DNA of 64,000 nt from contig JAJHTX010000005.1 of NCBI GenBank assembly GCA_032164295.1, positions 1,984,001 to 2,048,000 on the forward strand, written 5' to 3'. This DNA is from Inonotus obliquus (taxonomy: Eukaryota > Basidiomycota > Agaricomycetes > Hymenochaetales > Hymenochaetaceae). A model generated the notes under the pieces. It had not been told where the DNA came from. It saw nothing but the letters and a program-made list of their open reading frames with translations, and ran no database searches. Below, piece by piece: positions 1 to 11,477 of the stretch; the first letter of the stretch is position 1, and every line of letters starts with the position of its first letter. The position numbers and the translations under genes were made by a program.

Positions 1-1129
1 GCGTCCCTGGTATAGCTTCAGCACGGTCCCTTAGAGAGCAGGGCCCGAACAAGAAGGCATATGGGCGAGGTCATACCCCTCGTTCCTCCAGCTCTGCAAT
101 CGTTCAGCAGCCTTCCCCACCTACCAATGCGACCTAAAGCGTGGGTAATCATCCATACAAACGGACGCACGGTTTGCATCCTGAGTCGAAGGGTCGGGAT
201 AGATTTGATCCCGACGCGGGTCAGACTTAAGCAGTAGCGGTGCTAATCATGGACGTGTAACACATCAGCCCTGACAAACATTCGTCATTCGCGCATGTAT
301 TCTACAGTACAGAGTAAGTGAGAAGTAGATAGGCCTATGTACCTTTGGACCTTGGGACAAGGGTCCGCCAATTTCGTAGAATACCTGGCAGAGTCCAAGC
401 GACATTGAGCCTTTAGTCTAAGAAACTCGCCCGACTCTTCGTCACTCTCCTTCGGGGCAGCTGAGCGGTAGGTTGTCTTCGGTCTTCGGTGCTCTCCATT
501 CTACGGATGGATCGGAAGTAAATGGACCGAGTCGCCGATCAAAGCAGCCAATAGAATGCTTCCGAATCAGGCCACGAAGAGTCCATCACAGTACAGTTTG
601 AGAGACCACTTGGGATAGTCAGCAGCGCGCAAATTTCGATCACTTGGACCGAAGGGGGGTCTCCTCTCTCGTAAGCTGAAGACATACGAAGGCCAAGCCC
701 AAAGGTCGAAGCCACATTGATGAATGATCCGCCCCACCAATCCAAATGACCCAAATCTGTTTGCAAATGCGGTGCCTTCCCGCATGTGAGTATCGTGGTT
801 TGTATTCCGCCGGTGGTGCCAGTGGTGATAGGGGGATGCACGATTCTGAAGAGAAAAACTGATGCCCATTCATAGAGATGTGGGCCACAGCGCAGTGATT
901 TAACCGTATCGGGATGGTGATGAATGAGAACAATAGAGCTTGGCACAGAACCCGGGCCCTGACTCCTCCTTGTTCCAAATTAGGTCTCCGTACATCAGCT
1001 TCTGCTGGACTCTGCTGGAAAATACTTAAACACCCCCACCCAACGCTCTGTCTCTCCATCAACTTGACCTCCTCTCGTCATCAGCTCTACCCCCGCGCTT
1101 TACCTCGACCACTTACATCCCGTTCAGAG
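1..1129. other. No recognisable gene; upstream region of the zinc-finger gene
   Basis: I see no conserved protein, RNA gene or repeat here. Open frames on the minus strand (539-1062) overlap one another in different frames and resemble no family I know. The last 200 bases are pyrimidine-rich and may be the promoter and 5' leader of the gene starting at 1130. Confidence 0.4.
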
Positions 1130-2677
1130 ATGTCATACTATTACCCAGATACCTTCACACCCTTTCCAATGTTCAACGTAGGCGATGCAGGCCACGAAAT
1201 GTACAGCAACACGGATCAAGACCCTGCCCCCGCAGTCCCCGTTGCTGCCGAATCAACTGATAACTGGATGCAATATGTGAGCGTGTTTCCTCCATTTCAT
1301 CGCCGCAAAAGCAATGTAAGCTTACAGTTTCAACGTTCGACCAGAACGACAGCTACTAAGTACTATGCACCGGTTCATAACGTACCTGTTGGTGTGAACG
1401 AGCTCTACACGCAGACATTCGGTCAGCAATCGATGCTGGCCACAGGGACAGAGACGAGCCTGGGCTATAACGCGGAACCATCTGTAATCTGTAAGTACTT
1501 CCTCTCCATTCTGGAGACTATTGTGATTAATGGGCCCGTTTAGTCCTCCTCCTTCGCAGGAACGATCCCTGCTCATCACCAAGCTGAACAAGCCTACTCG
1601 GGACACACCGTCGACGGGGTTGCCCCGCTCGACTTGCAACCATCATACTGGATGGGACCGCAGTGCGGCACTGCATCTGCCTGTCAACCTTTCACTCATG
1701 CCGCCGCCGACGGGTATACCAATTGGTTCCCGTCCCTCTCGTACGGGCGCGACGAACACTACAATCAGATGGAGTCGGACATCATCCACCCATCTTATCA
1801 AGAGATGATGACGCCTCCCTCCTTGAGCGGGACTTGTACCCAGGCGGAGTCCCAGGTGTCGCAGAGCTCGGCGTTCGGGCTTTTCGCCCACCTCGATAGC
1901 GCGTACACCGCATGTGGTCAGTCCTTTGGGTACGGCCCAGACACACACAGTACGGCGCCTCCTTTCGAAATCCAGTCCCTGGCCCATCCGCACTATTCTT
2001 CCTACCTGTCCTATAGTCATGGCAGTCCATTTACGGATGCATCAACCTCAAGCACCGCCGAAAGTCCTGAGCCTGACGGACACGGATCGGAACCATCACA
2101 TGTTCCCCAAGATCAACAGGCCGACATCAACCGGCTTCAACATATGAGTCTTGACTCATGTGTAAACTCGCAAATCTGCGAAATCTACAACATTAACCAA
2201 GAGATGCCGAAGCACTCGACGACACCCGTCAACGGTGTCGTTGTTGGCAGCTCTAACCATCTTTCTGGCGATCACGCCGCTCCCTCTCGTGTCTCCGAGC
2301 GAGATAATTCTGGGTCAAATCCCCGAGCCCAGAACGCTGGCACCAGTACGCGAGCTTGGCGACACAGCTGCGATTATGAAGGGTGCGACCGAACCTTCGG
2401 TAGCCATCTTCGCCCCAGGACAAAACCACATTTTAGCCTCGTAATGTCTTTCGCGCATATGCCTTGTCTTTGCGCTTTTGAAGGGAAAAACACAAAAGAT
2501 CAATGCAAATGCCCCGACGAGGGCTTCAATTGCCAAAGGAACTTCCTCCGGCACTTGCGTTACCGGGGGGAAGAGAGCCATTGTTATCAATTGGCGGTCT
2601 GTCTGGGACGGGACCCATCTCCAAAAAAGCGGAATTCTGTCGCGGCTCTGGCGTGGTATCGGCCACAGCGACGCTAA
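1130..2677 (+). CDS. C2H2-like zinc-finger protein (putative transcription factor), about 478 aa
   Basis: This is probably a nuclear DNA-binding protein; the role is inferred from the finger only. The best reading is ATG 1130, exon 1130-1276, a 51-nt intron (1277-1327), exon to 1483, an intron 1484-1543, then an exon to 2677. The strongest-looking second donor (GTAAGT at 1491) joined to CAG at 1559 would create TGA, so that intron is uncertain. The first 370 residues are low-complexity, rich in Ser, Pro, Tyr and Gln. The C-terminus has CDYEGC, an imperfect His pair, then a Cys-rich stretch and a GF-x5-FLRHLRYRG-x4-CY motif. The same layout occurs in the gene at 26352, so the two are paralogues. 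The first finger lacks canonical C2H2 spacing (x14 instead of x12 before His), so it may be degenerate or the gene may be decaying. Confidence 0.6.
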
Positions 2678-4360
2678 GTACCTCCTGTCCCCCGTCTCCT
2701 TCTAACCTCCTCGTCTTCACCATCGTTCCCCACCTCATAGATCCGTCTTCGCACTCCCATCTCTGAGCAACGCATCACTACTGATCCATCTGTAATTAGT
2801 ACAAGAAGCGTCTCCGTGAATTATCAGTCGCTAGCGGTGCTCTGATCATTAATCTGACCATCATCAGTCTGACCACGGCATCGAGAAATAAGAAACCCAG
2901 TGGGAGCAAGCTAGTCTAAGCCACCTGGATGGAGTCCATGAGTGAGTGAATTTGCGAGACGATGGAAGACGACTTACGACTCATGATTGTTCAATCAAAG
3001 GCAACTACAGTCATTCACGCGTCCTTTAAACATACCCCGTTCCTTTGAACACAAGCCATTTGTCGCTCAATTCTTGCTCTATCTCCTCGAAAATTGGTAC
3101 ACACGCTCACAGAATATATATTAATATATGTGCAAATTTTGAGAAAAATCTATCGAGTGGTTCTTTCTCTGATAGCTATTTACCTCGAAAAATGAGCAAA
3201 TTCTGACATTCATGCAGAGGGCAAGTTTTCCTGCACCAATTATTTCCTATAGAATCATGGTTTAACTTATGATATAGCTTTTACACTGTACTAGCAATGC
3301 CCTGGACAAATTTCACGAGATTTGAAGCAGGGGTTACATTTATATCAAGCAGACAAGTGAAAAACCTCAAGAAAATCGAGTGATCGACGCAATTACATAA
3401 TTTGTATTAGCATGTGCATAATGTCACTTGTTGTAAACAAATGAGCAATGAAGGCTACACTTCCCTCCATCTACACATAAAAAATGATACATAGGACATT
3501 AGTACCAAGTATAAAAATGGCAGATTGTATATCTAGGATAAGGGAGGAGTGGGAAGGCAGTATTCAAGCTAGTGTGACAAAGTGTCACGAGTGTTCAAAG
3601 GAGTTGGTTTTGCGTGACAGGGACCCCATTTCTTCACATTCTCATATTTATTTTTTCACTCAATTTTTCGCCACCAAAAAATTACACAAGGTGTATCCTG
3701 CTGGGAGCTATACATACATGTACTTAAAGTGAGAAAAACAATTGTGTGATGGGTGTTATTTTGAAGGATTGAATAGGTGTTTAAAGGATGTGTGAACATC
3801 GGGAGAAAGGCGGATCACATACATTAGCTTACGTTGCATATAATATGCCATAATTAATCTATAGTCATTTAAGGAAATTTTCGGACTTCCGTTCTGGGTA
3901 GATGGTCGATCGAAGTCAGTGTTCGCATATAAGGTAGTACAAGGTGAAGACACACTGTTCAAGTGGTAAATAATCCTTTTACTTTCGTGTATGGACACTC
4001 GAATGACGATTGTGTGCTTCTAAGGAAACATCAGTCTGGTCAATCTCATATAAATCAGAATTACGCCATATTTCTTTATTATTTGCATGGTATCTGAGTT
4101 TTATAATTTTTATTCTGCATGTACTGTCCAATAATCTGCCTATAATTATACAAGCTGAATGCAACCTTGACTTTTCTTTGTCTAATCAATAGACAGATTT
4201 AATTTGGTATATAACAAAAAAATATACCTGTTAGCACTCATTTTCGAAAGATACTATCATTTTACTTGGCGTATATATGCTCACCTTCTCTGTTGGTGTG
4301 CATGCATCTCAGAGAAAAGAGAGAGTTTCGATTATATGGATATTGTTGGGATTGTGTGGT
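2678..4360. other. AT-rich intergenic spacer
   Basis: About 1.7 kb of AT-rich sequence with only short, unrelated open frames. It includes a small ATATATTAATATAT palindrome near 3115. I see no gene, RNA or mobile-element ends. Confidence 0.5.
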
Positions 4361-5749
4361 AGATGATATCCTACACTGCCCGGGATTGTATCTTCTATTC
4401 ATCAACAGCGCTTGATCTGTTTGCAGCTACTTCCACGATCAAATCAGTATCGGTTGATGAAAAATCGCACGTTGAAGAGAACTACGTGCGGCTGAGCTCG
4501 GTATCAACCCCGGTATCCCATTCTACGCTTACCCCATGCTACGGTACGGTCCCATCTACACCTTACAGTATCCACCAGCACACCTAGAGAAACCGTTGGT
4601 CCCATTTCTCAAAGTACCGAACGCCGAGAGTACCGGTACCGAGCGCCAAGAAACCCGGTACCGAGAATACCGAGAGTACCGAGTGCCGAGAAACCCGGTA
4701 CCGAGACAAATTGACAATTCGACATGCTCTCATGACATGGATCGGACGTCTCCCTCTTTGGTATTCATTCCTGATGGTTGGACTATGCATGCCAGTTCTT
4801 TGGAAAAGCTCAGGGTCAGTATCCATTAAGGTTTTCAGGTCCGGTACCACCAGGAACGTGTCGGTATCAATCAGCAGGGGCGCATATCTCTTGTCCTGAG
4901 GACTTTTCATCCAGGGGTACTAGATGCTACGTTTTCAATGGTATCTTGTCCTCCCTAACCCTTTCTTATTGTCCCCCTGATGGCGCTGCAATGTTCACTT
5001 TCCTTGTTACATTTTTATTCAGACTTTTCTTTGTTTTGATCTTCCTTTCTACTTTCTCCTTTTGGATTTATGAGCTAACTACGGTACAGTAGTATAAATT
5101 GTTTATCTCCTTAGAGGGTTCGTTGATTCTTGATCGACGGACCAATCTGGCTAATTCCTCGGTTTGAGGGGTTAATCCAAATTCTACAATACTGGTTATG
5201 GAATTGCTAATCACCTTAGTGGACTGTGTAGCTGATCCGATCTGAAACAACTAGCAACTAACTAATATTGCAGTTGAACCTGATACTATAATCGTACAGT
5301 ATTAAGTCGGCGTGCAGACGCGATTGTTATACTGATTGTTATTCACGATAAGGGAATATCGGGAATCGCACTACGTTGTGAGTAGCTCGTACCGTGCAGA
5401 CAATAGGGAGAACAATCTAGTTGCAATCCGTATTTTTAGCTTTACTTCGATTTCACACAATCGGTTTAGTTCAGCCGTGTCGCTACTGGTAATTTACTGG
5501 CTCGCAAGTAATTGATGTTACGATTTAACTTAGGGACTTATGGTAGGGTCCCTTGACTTGGATTAAACTACTAGGTCGGCTCTACGATGGCCTCCTTATA
5601 TACTAATTTACATGTGTGACGTTACTACCTTGTTACTTACTGTTTATGGTATTTATCTGTTTCTTCCTCTATGATACCTGGTCCGTGCTTTCTCTTTACT
5701 TCCTTCCTCATTTCACTACCTCTGTGTTACTAGCCTCTCTTTGATTAGT
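4361..5749. other. TACCG-rich region with no supported gene
   Basis: Base composition changes here: GGTACC, TACCGA and GGTATC strings appear every few tens of bases from about 4500. Open frames (for example 4536-5092) are short and cross the 40-bp tandem repeat, so they are not convincing genes. From 4980 to 5749 the sequence is again AT-rich without recognisable content. Confidence 0.4.
4637..4706. repeat. 40-bp tandem repeat, two copies
   Basis: A unit beginning TACCGAGCGCCAAGAAACCC (4637) recurs 40 bases later as TACCGAGTGCCGAGAAACCC (4677), and both are followed by GGTACCGAGA. The intervening and preceding bases are built of further ACCGAGA motifs. Confidence 0.75.
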
Positions 5750-6520
5750 TTAGTGTAGTGGGCGGTACCATCTTGTAGATAGGTTTGATCCTTGTGTAGG
5801 TAACGGCACTTGATCTAATTCAGCTATTCTAGGTAATTGCTGAGTCATCTGTCCTTGTATTTCGGGTCTCGTTGGTATCGGTAGGATCGGTCGTGGTACA
5901 GTCAGCCAGTTTCGAATAGTTTGCACTCGTGTATATCCTGGCGTTGTCCTGGCGCGTTGTAGGGTTATCCCTTGTACTCCTTGTAGGTGTATTACTCCGC
6001 CGTGCTGTTCTACCTTTATTTCCATTATGGTATATCCATAAGGTAATCCTCGACTTATGTAATTCATTATCCAATGCCCCCAAGCATATGCAGTTCTCTC
6101 GTTCATTCCGGCTTGGTCTCGCTTGTAGGCAATGTCAACATCTACTATAGCTGTGTCGCATCGTTCGTGTCTTCCTTCCTGTGCTACGTTTCGTATTCCG
6201 ATCATCATTACAAAGTGTCCGGCGTCGTAGGATAATACTCGTATCTCCCTTTCATAAGCCTTTTGCATTTGTTGGTTAGGGTCGTAGGTTAGTTCTACAA
6301 ATCGACGTCGTATCATTATATCGGCTTGTCCGTTCATTATGTCTCCGTACGTGATCTCTCTGATTAATTCTTGCATTAGTCCTCCAGCTAGTTCTTTAGC
6401 TGGGCGGCACGTGTTGCAACATCGTAATATATTGCTTCGCGGTGTCGGAGGAACGATGGGCTGTTCTAGTACTTGTATTACTGCCGCTAACCGCTCTTGT
6501 ATCCAACGTAGGACGCTCAT
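5750..6520 (-). CDS. Orphan protein, 256 aa, unknown function
   Basis: This is an uninterrupted ATG-to-stop frame in a repeat-rich region where other frames are short. I do not recognise the family. The protein is rich in Arg, Gln and Ile and has no obvious signal peptide or membrane helix. It has a CCNTC cysteine group near residue 35 and a mixed alpha/beta-looking core (residues 60-190). The C-terminus is Pro-rich. No introns are needed, which is unusual for the host genes here but usual for mobile-element or captured genes. It lies 1.4 kb from the decayed uL2 gene and is followed upstream (higher coordinates) by minisatellites. It could be a mobile-element accessory ORF, an old viral insertion or a lineage-specific gene; I cannot choose between these. 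Confidence 0.45.
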   Translation of the reverse strand: MSVLRWIQERLAAVIQVLEQPIVPPTPRSNILRCCNTCRPAKELAGGLMQELIREITYGDIMNGQADIMIRRRFVELTYDPNQQMQKAYEREIRVLSYDAGHFVMMIGIRNVAQEGRHERCDTAIVDVDIAYKRDQAGMNERTAYAWGHWIMNYISRGLPYGYTIMEIKVEQHGGVIHLQGVQGITLQRARTTPGYTRVQTIRNWLTVPRPILPIPTRPEIQGQMTQQLPRIAELDQVPLPTQGSNLSTRWYRPLH

Positions 6521-6611
6521 AGTTATTGGCTTATTAATGATGGATAATACTACCTTTCTAACATAAATATCTCCTCCTGTATGTGGTAGCTCTCCAGGTA
6601 ATCTTAGGAGC

Positions 6612-6756
6612 TAGCCTCTAACGTGAGGGCTCGGGTTTCCTCACCCCCTTCTCAGTTCCATCTCAGTCTCATCTCAAGCTTCGTCCCAGTCCCATCCCAG
6701 TTCCGTCTCAAGTGAACCTTCAGAGTTAGCCTCCCATGTGAGGGCTCAGGTTTGCT
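6612..6756. repeat. Direct repeat pair 115 bp apart, enclosing an 11-bp imperfect tandem
   Basis: TAGCCTCTAACGTGAGGGCT at 6612 recurs as TAGCCTCCCATGTGAGGGCT at 6727. Each copy is followed by a C/T-GGGTTT-like tail. Between them, about five imperfect copies of CAGTTCCATCT run from 6653 to about 6709. Confidence 0.7.
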
Positions 6757-6840
6757 TCCCAGTCCAGTCGACACCTTCATCCACCAGTCTCTCCCATTCA
6801 GTTTCTTGCTATACCACCCCGTGCCAGTTGTTTTCTTGCA

Positions 6841-7119
6841 GTACCGACGTGTACCGACGTTTTTCCCACGGTACCGACGTTTTGTTATCCTTTGAATTCT
6901 GCACATCCACCTTTCGTTTCTGTACTGAGCTTTTGTTTTACAACGTTTCTGCACATACCGAACCCGTTCGTTCAAGTACCGACCTGTACCGACATTTTTC
7001 CCACGGTACCGACCCCTTTCTTTCTGTACCGACCTGTACCGACGTTTTTCCCACGGTATTAGACTCTTGTTTTGCTACGTTCTCTCCCATACCGACCTGT
7101 ACCGAAGTTTTTCCCACGT
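6841..7119. repeat. Minisatellite, four copies of a 31-40 bp unit
   Basis: The core GTACCGACCTGTACCGACGT followed by TTTTCCCACGGTA appears at 6841, 6976, 7026 and 7089. Spacers are unequal, so it is an interspersed rather than a perfect tandem array. Confidence 0.75.
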
Positions 7120-7470
7120 TCAAAACTGTCCTTTTCATACCAGAATCATATACTCTTTGCTTCTGGCCCATCCATTCACTCCCCCTTTTCATAGACAACA
7201 AGTACCGTGACCGTACTGGTTAAGTACCGGCACATATTAGCCCTCCCCCACTTAAAACCATACACCCCTCGTCTCGGTACCTCCGGTACTGGACGCGATC
7301 TCGCACATTTAACGTTATCATCAAAGAAGTATCTTATTCCCTTAGCCTTCTCGCCACCAGCAAATAATCATGACGAAGTGATCATATATTCATACACTTT
7401 TGCCTGAGGGTGTCGAAGTTATTGACGATGCATACAAAATAAGACGAGAAGAATGGACAGAGTGTGCCTC

Positions 7471-7902
7471 CTAACTTGATGTATCCTTCGTCCTGACAGT
7501 ACCGCGGAGCAGACCTGTCTATCAAACATCAAACAAAAAAGACACCGATCAGATAACTCTCTTCCAGAGAAAAACAAAAGAGAGAAAGAATATGCACCCT
7601 GCGAGTGGTGATAAGACCGACTTTCTGATCAGGAACAGCGGAACGAGCAATGGTGGAAGCCTTCCCGATATGCTGGTGGTTACCACCACCGTGAGGATGA
7701 TCACCCAAGTTCATGGCAACATATGAAAGGTGTACTTGCAACGCTTAGCCTTGTATTTGTGGTAAGCACGACCTGCCTTATAGAGAGGCTTGTCAATATG
7801 TCCACCTCCAGCAACAATACCAACAGTCGCACAAGCCGAATCAGAAACAGCCTTCTTCGTATCAGATGGGAGATTAGTCCTCATCCTGTTGTCTTCAACC
7901 GA
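7471..7902 (-). pseudogene. 3' part of a decayed ribosomal protein uL2 (yeast L2 / mammalian L8) gene
   Basis: Working uL2 is an essential large-subunit protein at the peptidyl-transferase centre. On the minus strand this stretch reads [20 protein letters not shown], then after a frameshift the family signature [16 protein letters not shown], then VGLITTRR. A phase-0 intron follows (7597 down to 7519, GTGCAT...ATAG), and the last exon reads TGLLRGTVRTKD and stops at 7471. The retained intron shows a DNA-level copy, not a processed pseudogene. A net frameshift between AYHKYKAKR and VAMN destroys the frame. The match ends exactly at the retrotransposon boundary; the missing 5' part is at 21307-21666. 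The working copy must be elsewhere in the genome. Confidence 0.9.
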
Positions 7903-9623
7903 TGAATGTGCGAGAACGCGGCCGGTATTAGAAATACCGGATGAGGGGGGTACGATTTAGATGCGTTGGGAGGGCCGGTACGTGGCGGTACTAAGTCGTA
8001 CAGTCACAGACAAGTCGTCAAGAGAGAATAGTAGGGCCTGGCTGGATTGATGAGTACAGGAGACTATAGGTGACCGCTCAAGAGGAGAGGTATCAGGAGA
8101 CGATCAATACCGAGACGAATCCGTCGATACCGAGTCGTCTGGTGTCCGGTATTACGGTAGAGAGAACGAAGCAGTAGAGGAAGCGAGCTGAGGAGGTGTT
8201 TTTGATAGGACTGGTCGTGAGACGAGAGACGAGGGCGACGAAGACGAGAACGACGACTACCGGTATCGATACCGGTGACTACGAGACGAGACGAACGAAC
8301 GGGGACTTGAACGGGATGAGCAAAACCCGGACCTTCACTCTGGAAGTTCCTCTCAGATTAGCTGGTTTGCTACAGTAGAACATGCAGGCTATAAATACCA
8401 TAATACCGTAGCCATTCAAGATACCAAATGGGGGGTTTTTACAAGTCGAATCGTACCGTAATCCGGTACAAGAAATGGAACATAAGGTCGAATCGAATGT
8501 AAAATTACAATCAGGGGAAACATAAGATGATGAATGAATAAGAAGTTTTATCAGGGGGTAGCTAAGAATAGGGTGGGACGAGACAAGAACCCAATGAAAA
8601 CTCACGACGAGCGATACCGAGGTAGGGCGGCGATACCGACGTCGACCAGCGCTAAATTAAGGACGTGTCTCAAGCTACCGCATGGGCGCTCCTGGCGATG
8701 TCCCTGTCGTAGGAGAAGCACGTCATCCTGATTTACCTTTGTTCCGGTATCATGATCCGTGCGGCGTCAGTCTGGGCGTCTACCGATCGATCGGACGGCG
8801 TGCTCCGATGTAGACGTGTCGGTACAACCCAACCTTGGCAATGGGGTACTCTACCGTTCGGTACCAATCAGTACCCTGGGATCGTCCCTGAGCATCGCTC
8901 TAGCCCCTCGGTATCGACCGGTACGCGTCGCCTGACTCGACTGGGCATTGCTTGGCTTCCCCTCCGAGTCGGATCGATGGCCTCCTCCGAGATCGAAGCA
9001 GCGTACGGAGGACTTGATTCATTTCCCAACCTTCCTCTCGACGTAGATCTCCGATGGCGTGGTCTCGACCTAGCACACGTAACGAACTCCGGTATCGGAG
9101 CGGACCATCGGTATCAACACCGGTATCGTCGGTATCGATGTATGGCGGTTCGGAAGGGCATACCGTCGGGCTTGGAACCTCGACCATGATCCAACTCTTC
9201 GCAGCAACGTATGGCAGACCGAGTGCAGCTTTGTGAGCCTTTTTCTATGGTATGGGCTGTCGAGGGCGTAGTATCGACTAGGTGTGGAGTATTAAGCGTC
9301 GGTATCAGGACGGGTGGACGGTACGGTATCGGTATCATCGGTATCGAAGTCTGGTGGTTCGGTACTATGATGGAAGACGGGCGTAGGGATTGGTGATTCG
9401 GTATTGGCGCAGAAGTGGACCAGTTCTCAATCGCTCTCAGCCTTGTCGAATCGCAGAAGCCTCGTACTTTGTTGGAACCGCAGGCGTAGATAGGACGGCA
9501 GAAGTACCGTGGTCCGAAGAGAAGTAAGAAGCGGTAGAATCGCAGAAGTATTGTTAATTGGAAGAAGCGGTAGAATCGCAGAATTAAGCCCATATCGATC
9601 GTAGCCTCCGGTATTACTCTTTA
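7903..9623 (-). repeat. 3' LTR of the retrotransposon (1721 bp)
   Basis: In window orientation it starts TGAATGTGCGAG and ends ATTACTCTTTA, as do the other two copies. It differs by eye from the 5' LTR by one base (G at 8911, A at 20630) and by a 36-bp tandem unit (copies start 9528 and 9564) that the 5' LTR has only once. It is very rich in CGGTATCG/TACCG. Open frames inside it are conserved in all copies only because the LTRs are nearly identical, and I do not call genes from them. Confidence 0.95.
8259..8276. repeat. Perfect 18-bp palindrome in the LTR
   Basis: ACCGGTATCGATACCGGT is its own reverse complement. It recurs in the 5' LTR at 19978-19995; in the solo LTR the last base is changed. 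It could be a protein-binding site, but nothing here proves that. Confidence 0.7.
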
Positions 9624-9782
9624 TCTCCCCGGTACTTTAGATAGTGACTGTCCCCAGTCACCAACCTTCCGTCTTGATCACGTGGCGAATCGATTGGCGG
9701 GAGAAGATGGGCGTTTATAGACATTTTTGGAGCGCGACTTCGGTAATTGCAGCCTTCCAAACGTAACCTTCGCTTGACCACA
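9624..9782 (+). promoter_or_regulatory. Probable promoter/5' leader of the convergent gene
   Basis: These 159 bases separate the LTR from the ATG at 9783. They contain an E-box CACGTG (9679-9684), an ATTGG (inverted CCAAT) near 9692 and TTTATAG near 9714. Transcription may also begin inside the LTR. This is inference from motifs only. Confidence 0.4.
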
Positions 9783-11446
9783 ATGGCTCGCACAACGCAC
9801 ACCAAGACCTACGGGCGTCACAACCGCAGCAGCAACAACAACAACAACGGCAGGGATGATCGCAACGATGACCAGAACCGCGACGGCGACGGCGACAAAA
9901 ACGACGCGAGTGGTAGACGAGTACCGCGTATCCGCATCCGGCGAACGTCCGTGCTCCTGGCGAGCCTGAGGCGTATCTCCTCAGCTGTCCGGGAACGTTT
10001 GGCATGGTACGTGGAGCATCGTGAGGAGCTGTTGGTGGAGTCTCGTGCTGGAGGAAGAAAACTACCGACGCACTGGCGGCGGTTGAAGAGGTTTTTGTGG
10101 TTCAAGGTGTGCATCGGTATTAGATTGTCTGGCTTCTCTCTGTACTGATTGGTCGATAATAGTTGTTGTTCGAGCGTACCATCCGAGAGTACTACGGTAC
10201 GGTACCGGTAGCGGCGCGACGTATGGGAGACGTGGACTGGCGCGGGTATTGGACGGTAGTTCGTGCCTGGAGTGAGCTGCGCTGGATGGTGCAGCTCAAT
10301 TTGCCTAGGGCCGTACGCTCGGTCATCCGCAGGTTGAGGCCGTACGGGTACTCGTCGTCGACGGAGATCCTCCCCCTCCCATGTTGGTTACCTGACCTAC
10401 CACCTACGGGAGGGGAGATGGACGCGTTTCTGTACCCTACGGGAACGGACGAGGGGGTCGCTGAGTACATACCGCCCGAGCGTACACCGGTACCGACGTG
10501 GGAACGACCTGAGCGATGGTTTCCACAAATACCGGCGTCGATCAGCGAAGTACCGGAGTCGGTACCTGTCAATACCGAGATCGGCGAAGACGACGAGGAT
10601 GACGATGATGACTACGACGGAGACGATTTTGACGACGGTAATGAGGGCAACGGCGGACCAGCCATACCGAGGCGCTTATCAAAGGGTAAGGGGAAGGCGG
10701 TACCGCGCCGTCAAACACGACTGCCGCCGCACCGACCTCGACGCGTGTGGTCTCCCTCCTCGGAATCAGTCGGTATTTCACGAGTGAGGGCTGCGCAGCG
10801 TCGGTATGCGAGGCAGCGGCATCAACAACAGCAGCAGCAGCAACGGCGGCCATGGTTTGGCGAGGCGTCGGACAACGGACCGTCGGAGTTCGTACCGATG
10901 GCCGGCCTTCCTTCGGAAGGTTCTTCTTCTCGGCGTCGCGAAGCACGGTCCACTCCGTCAGAACCTGGGCCTTCGAATTGGCGTTTCGGTACACACCAAC
11001 AACGACAACAACAACAACAACAACAACAAACAAATCCATACGAGTATTTACTCGACGATCCCTTGCTAATCCCTCACAGCCACGACTTTTTCTCTCCTTC
11101 ACAGGCGGCTCTGCTCGACGTCGACTCTGCTTTCTTCATACCGGTACAGTCTCAGCAACAGCAACAACAGCAACTACCGATCGATCGCTGGTGGCCGTAC
11201 GACCAAAACGAGACGTTCGTCGTCAGTCGTGCGCAGTCGGTATCCGTGGAGCGCGTAAGGGAAATGCTGGGCCAGCTGGCAGAACAACGGGAGCGGGTGG
11301 CGAAAGGTCGAGAGGAGGGTGAAGCGTCGACCCCTTCTGGAGTCGAAGGCGCTACCGAGGCGTCTACCGAAGGGGAAGCGCCAACGACGACAGCGACGAC
11401 GGCGAGCGAGACCGCTACCGAGGCGGTAAAAACGGCAACGACGGCA

Positions 11447-11477
<31 letters not shown>

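Larger units (their letters stand above)
6521..7470. other. Repeat-rich spacer between the orphan ORF and the uL2 relic
   Basis: Contains the direct repeat and minisatellite listed separately. The long open frames here (6738-7223 plus, 6652-6975 minus) are produced by the repeated units and show no conserved domain. Confidence 0.5.

Noticed and set aside
8196..9593. Multiple frames inside the LTR, repeated in all three copies
   Set aside because: Their conservation is explained by LTR identity. The frames overlap on both strands and differ between copies at random codon positions.
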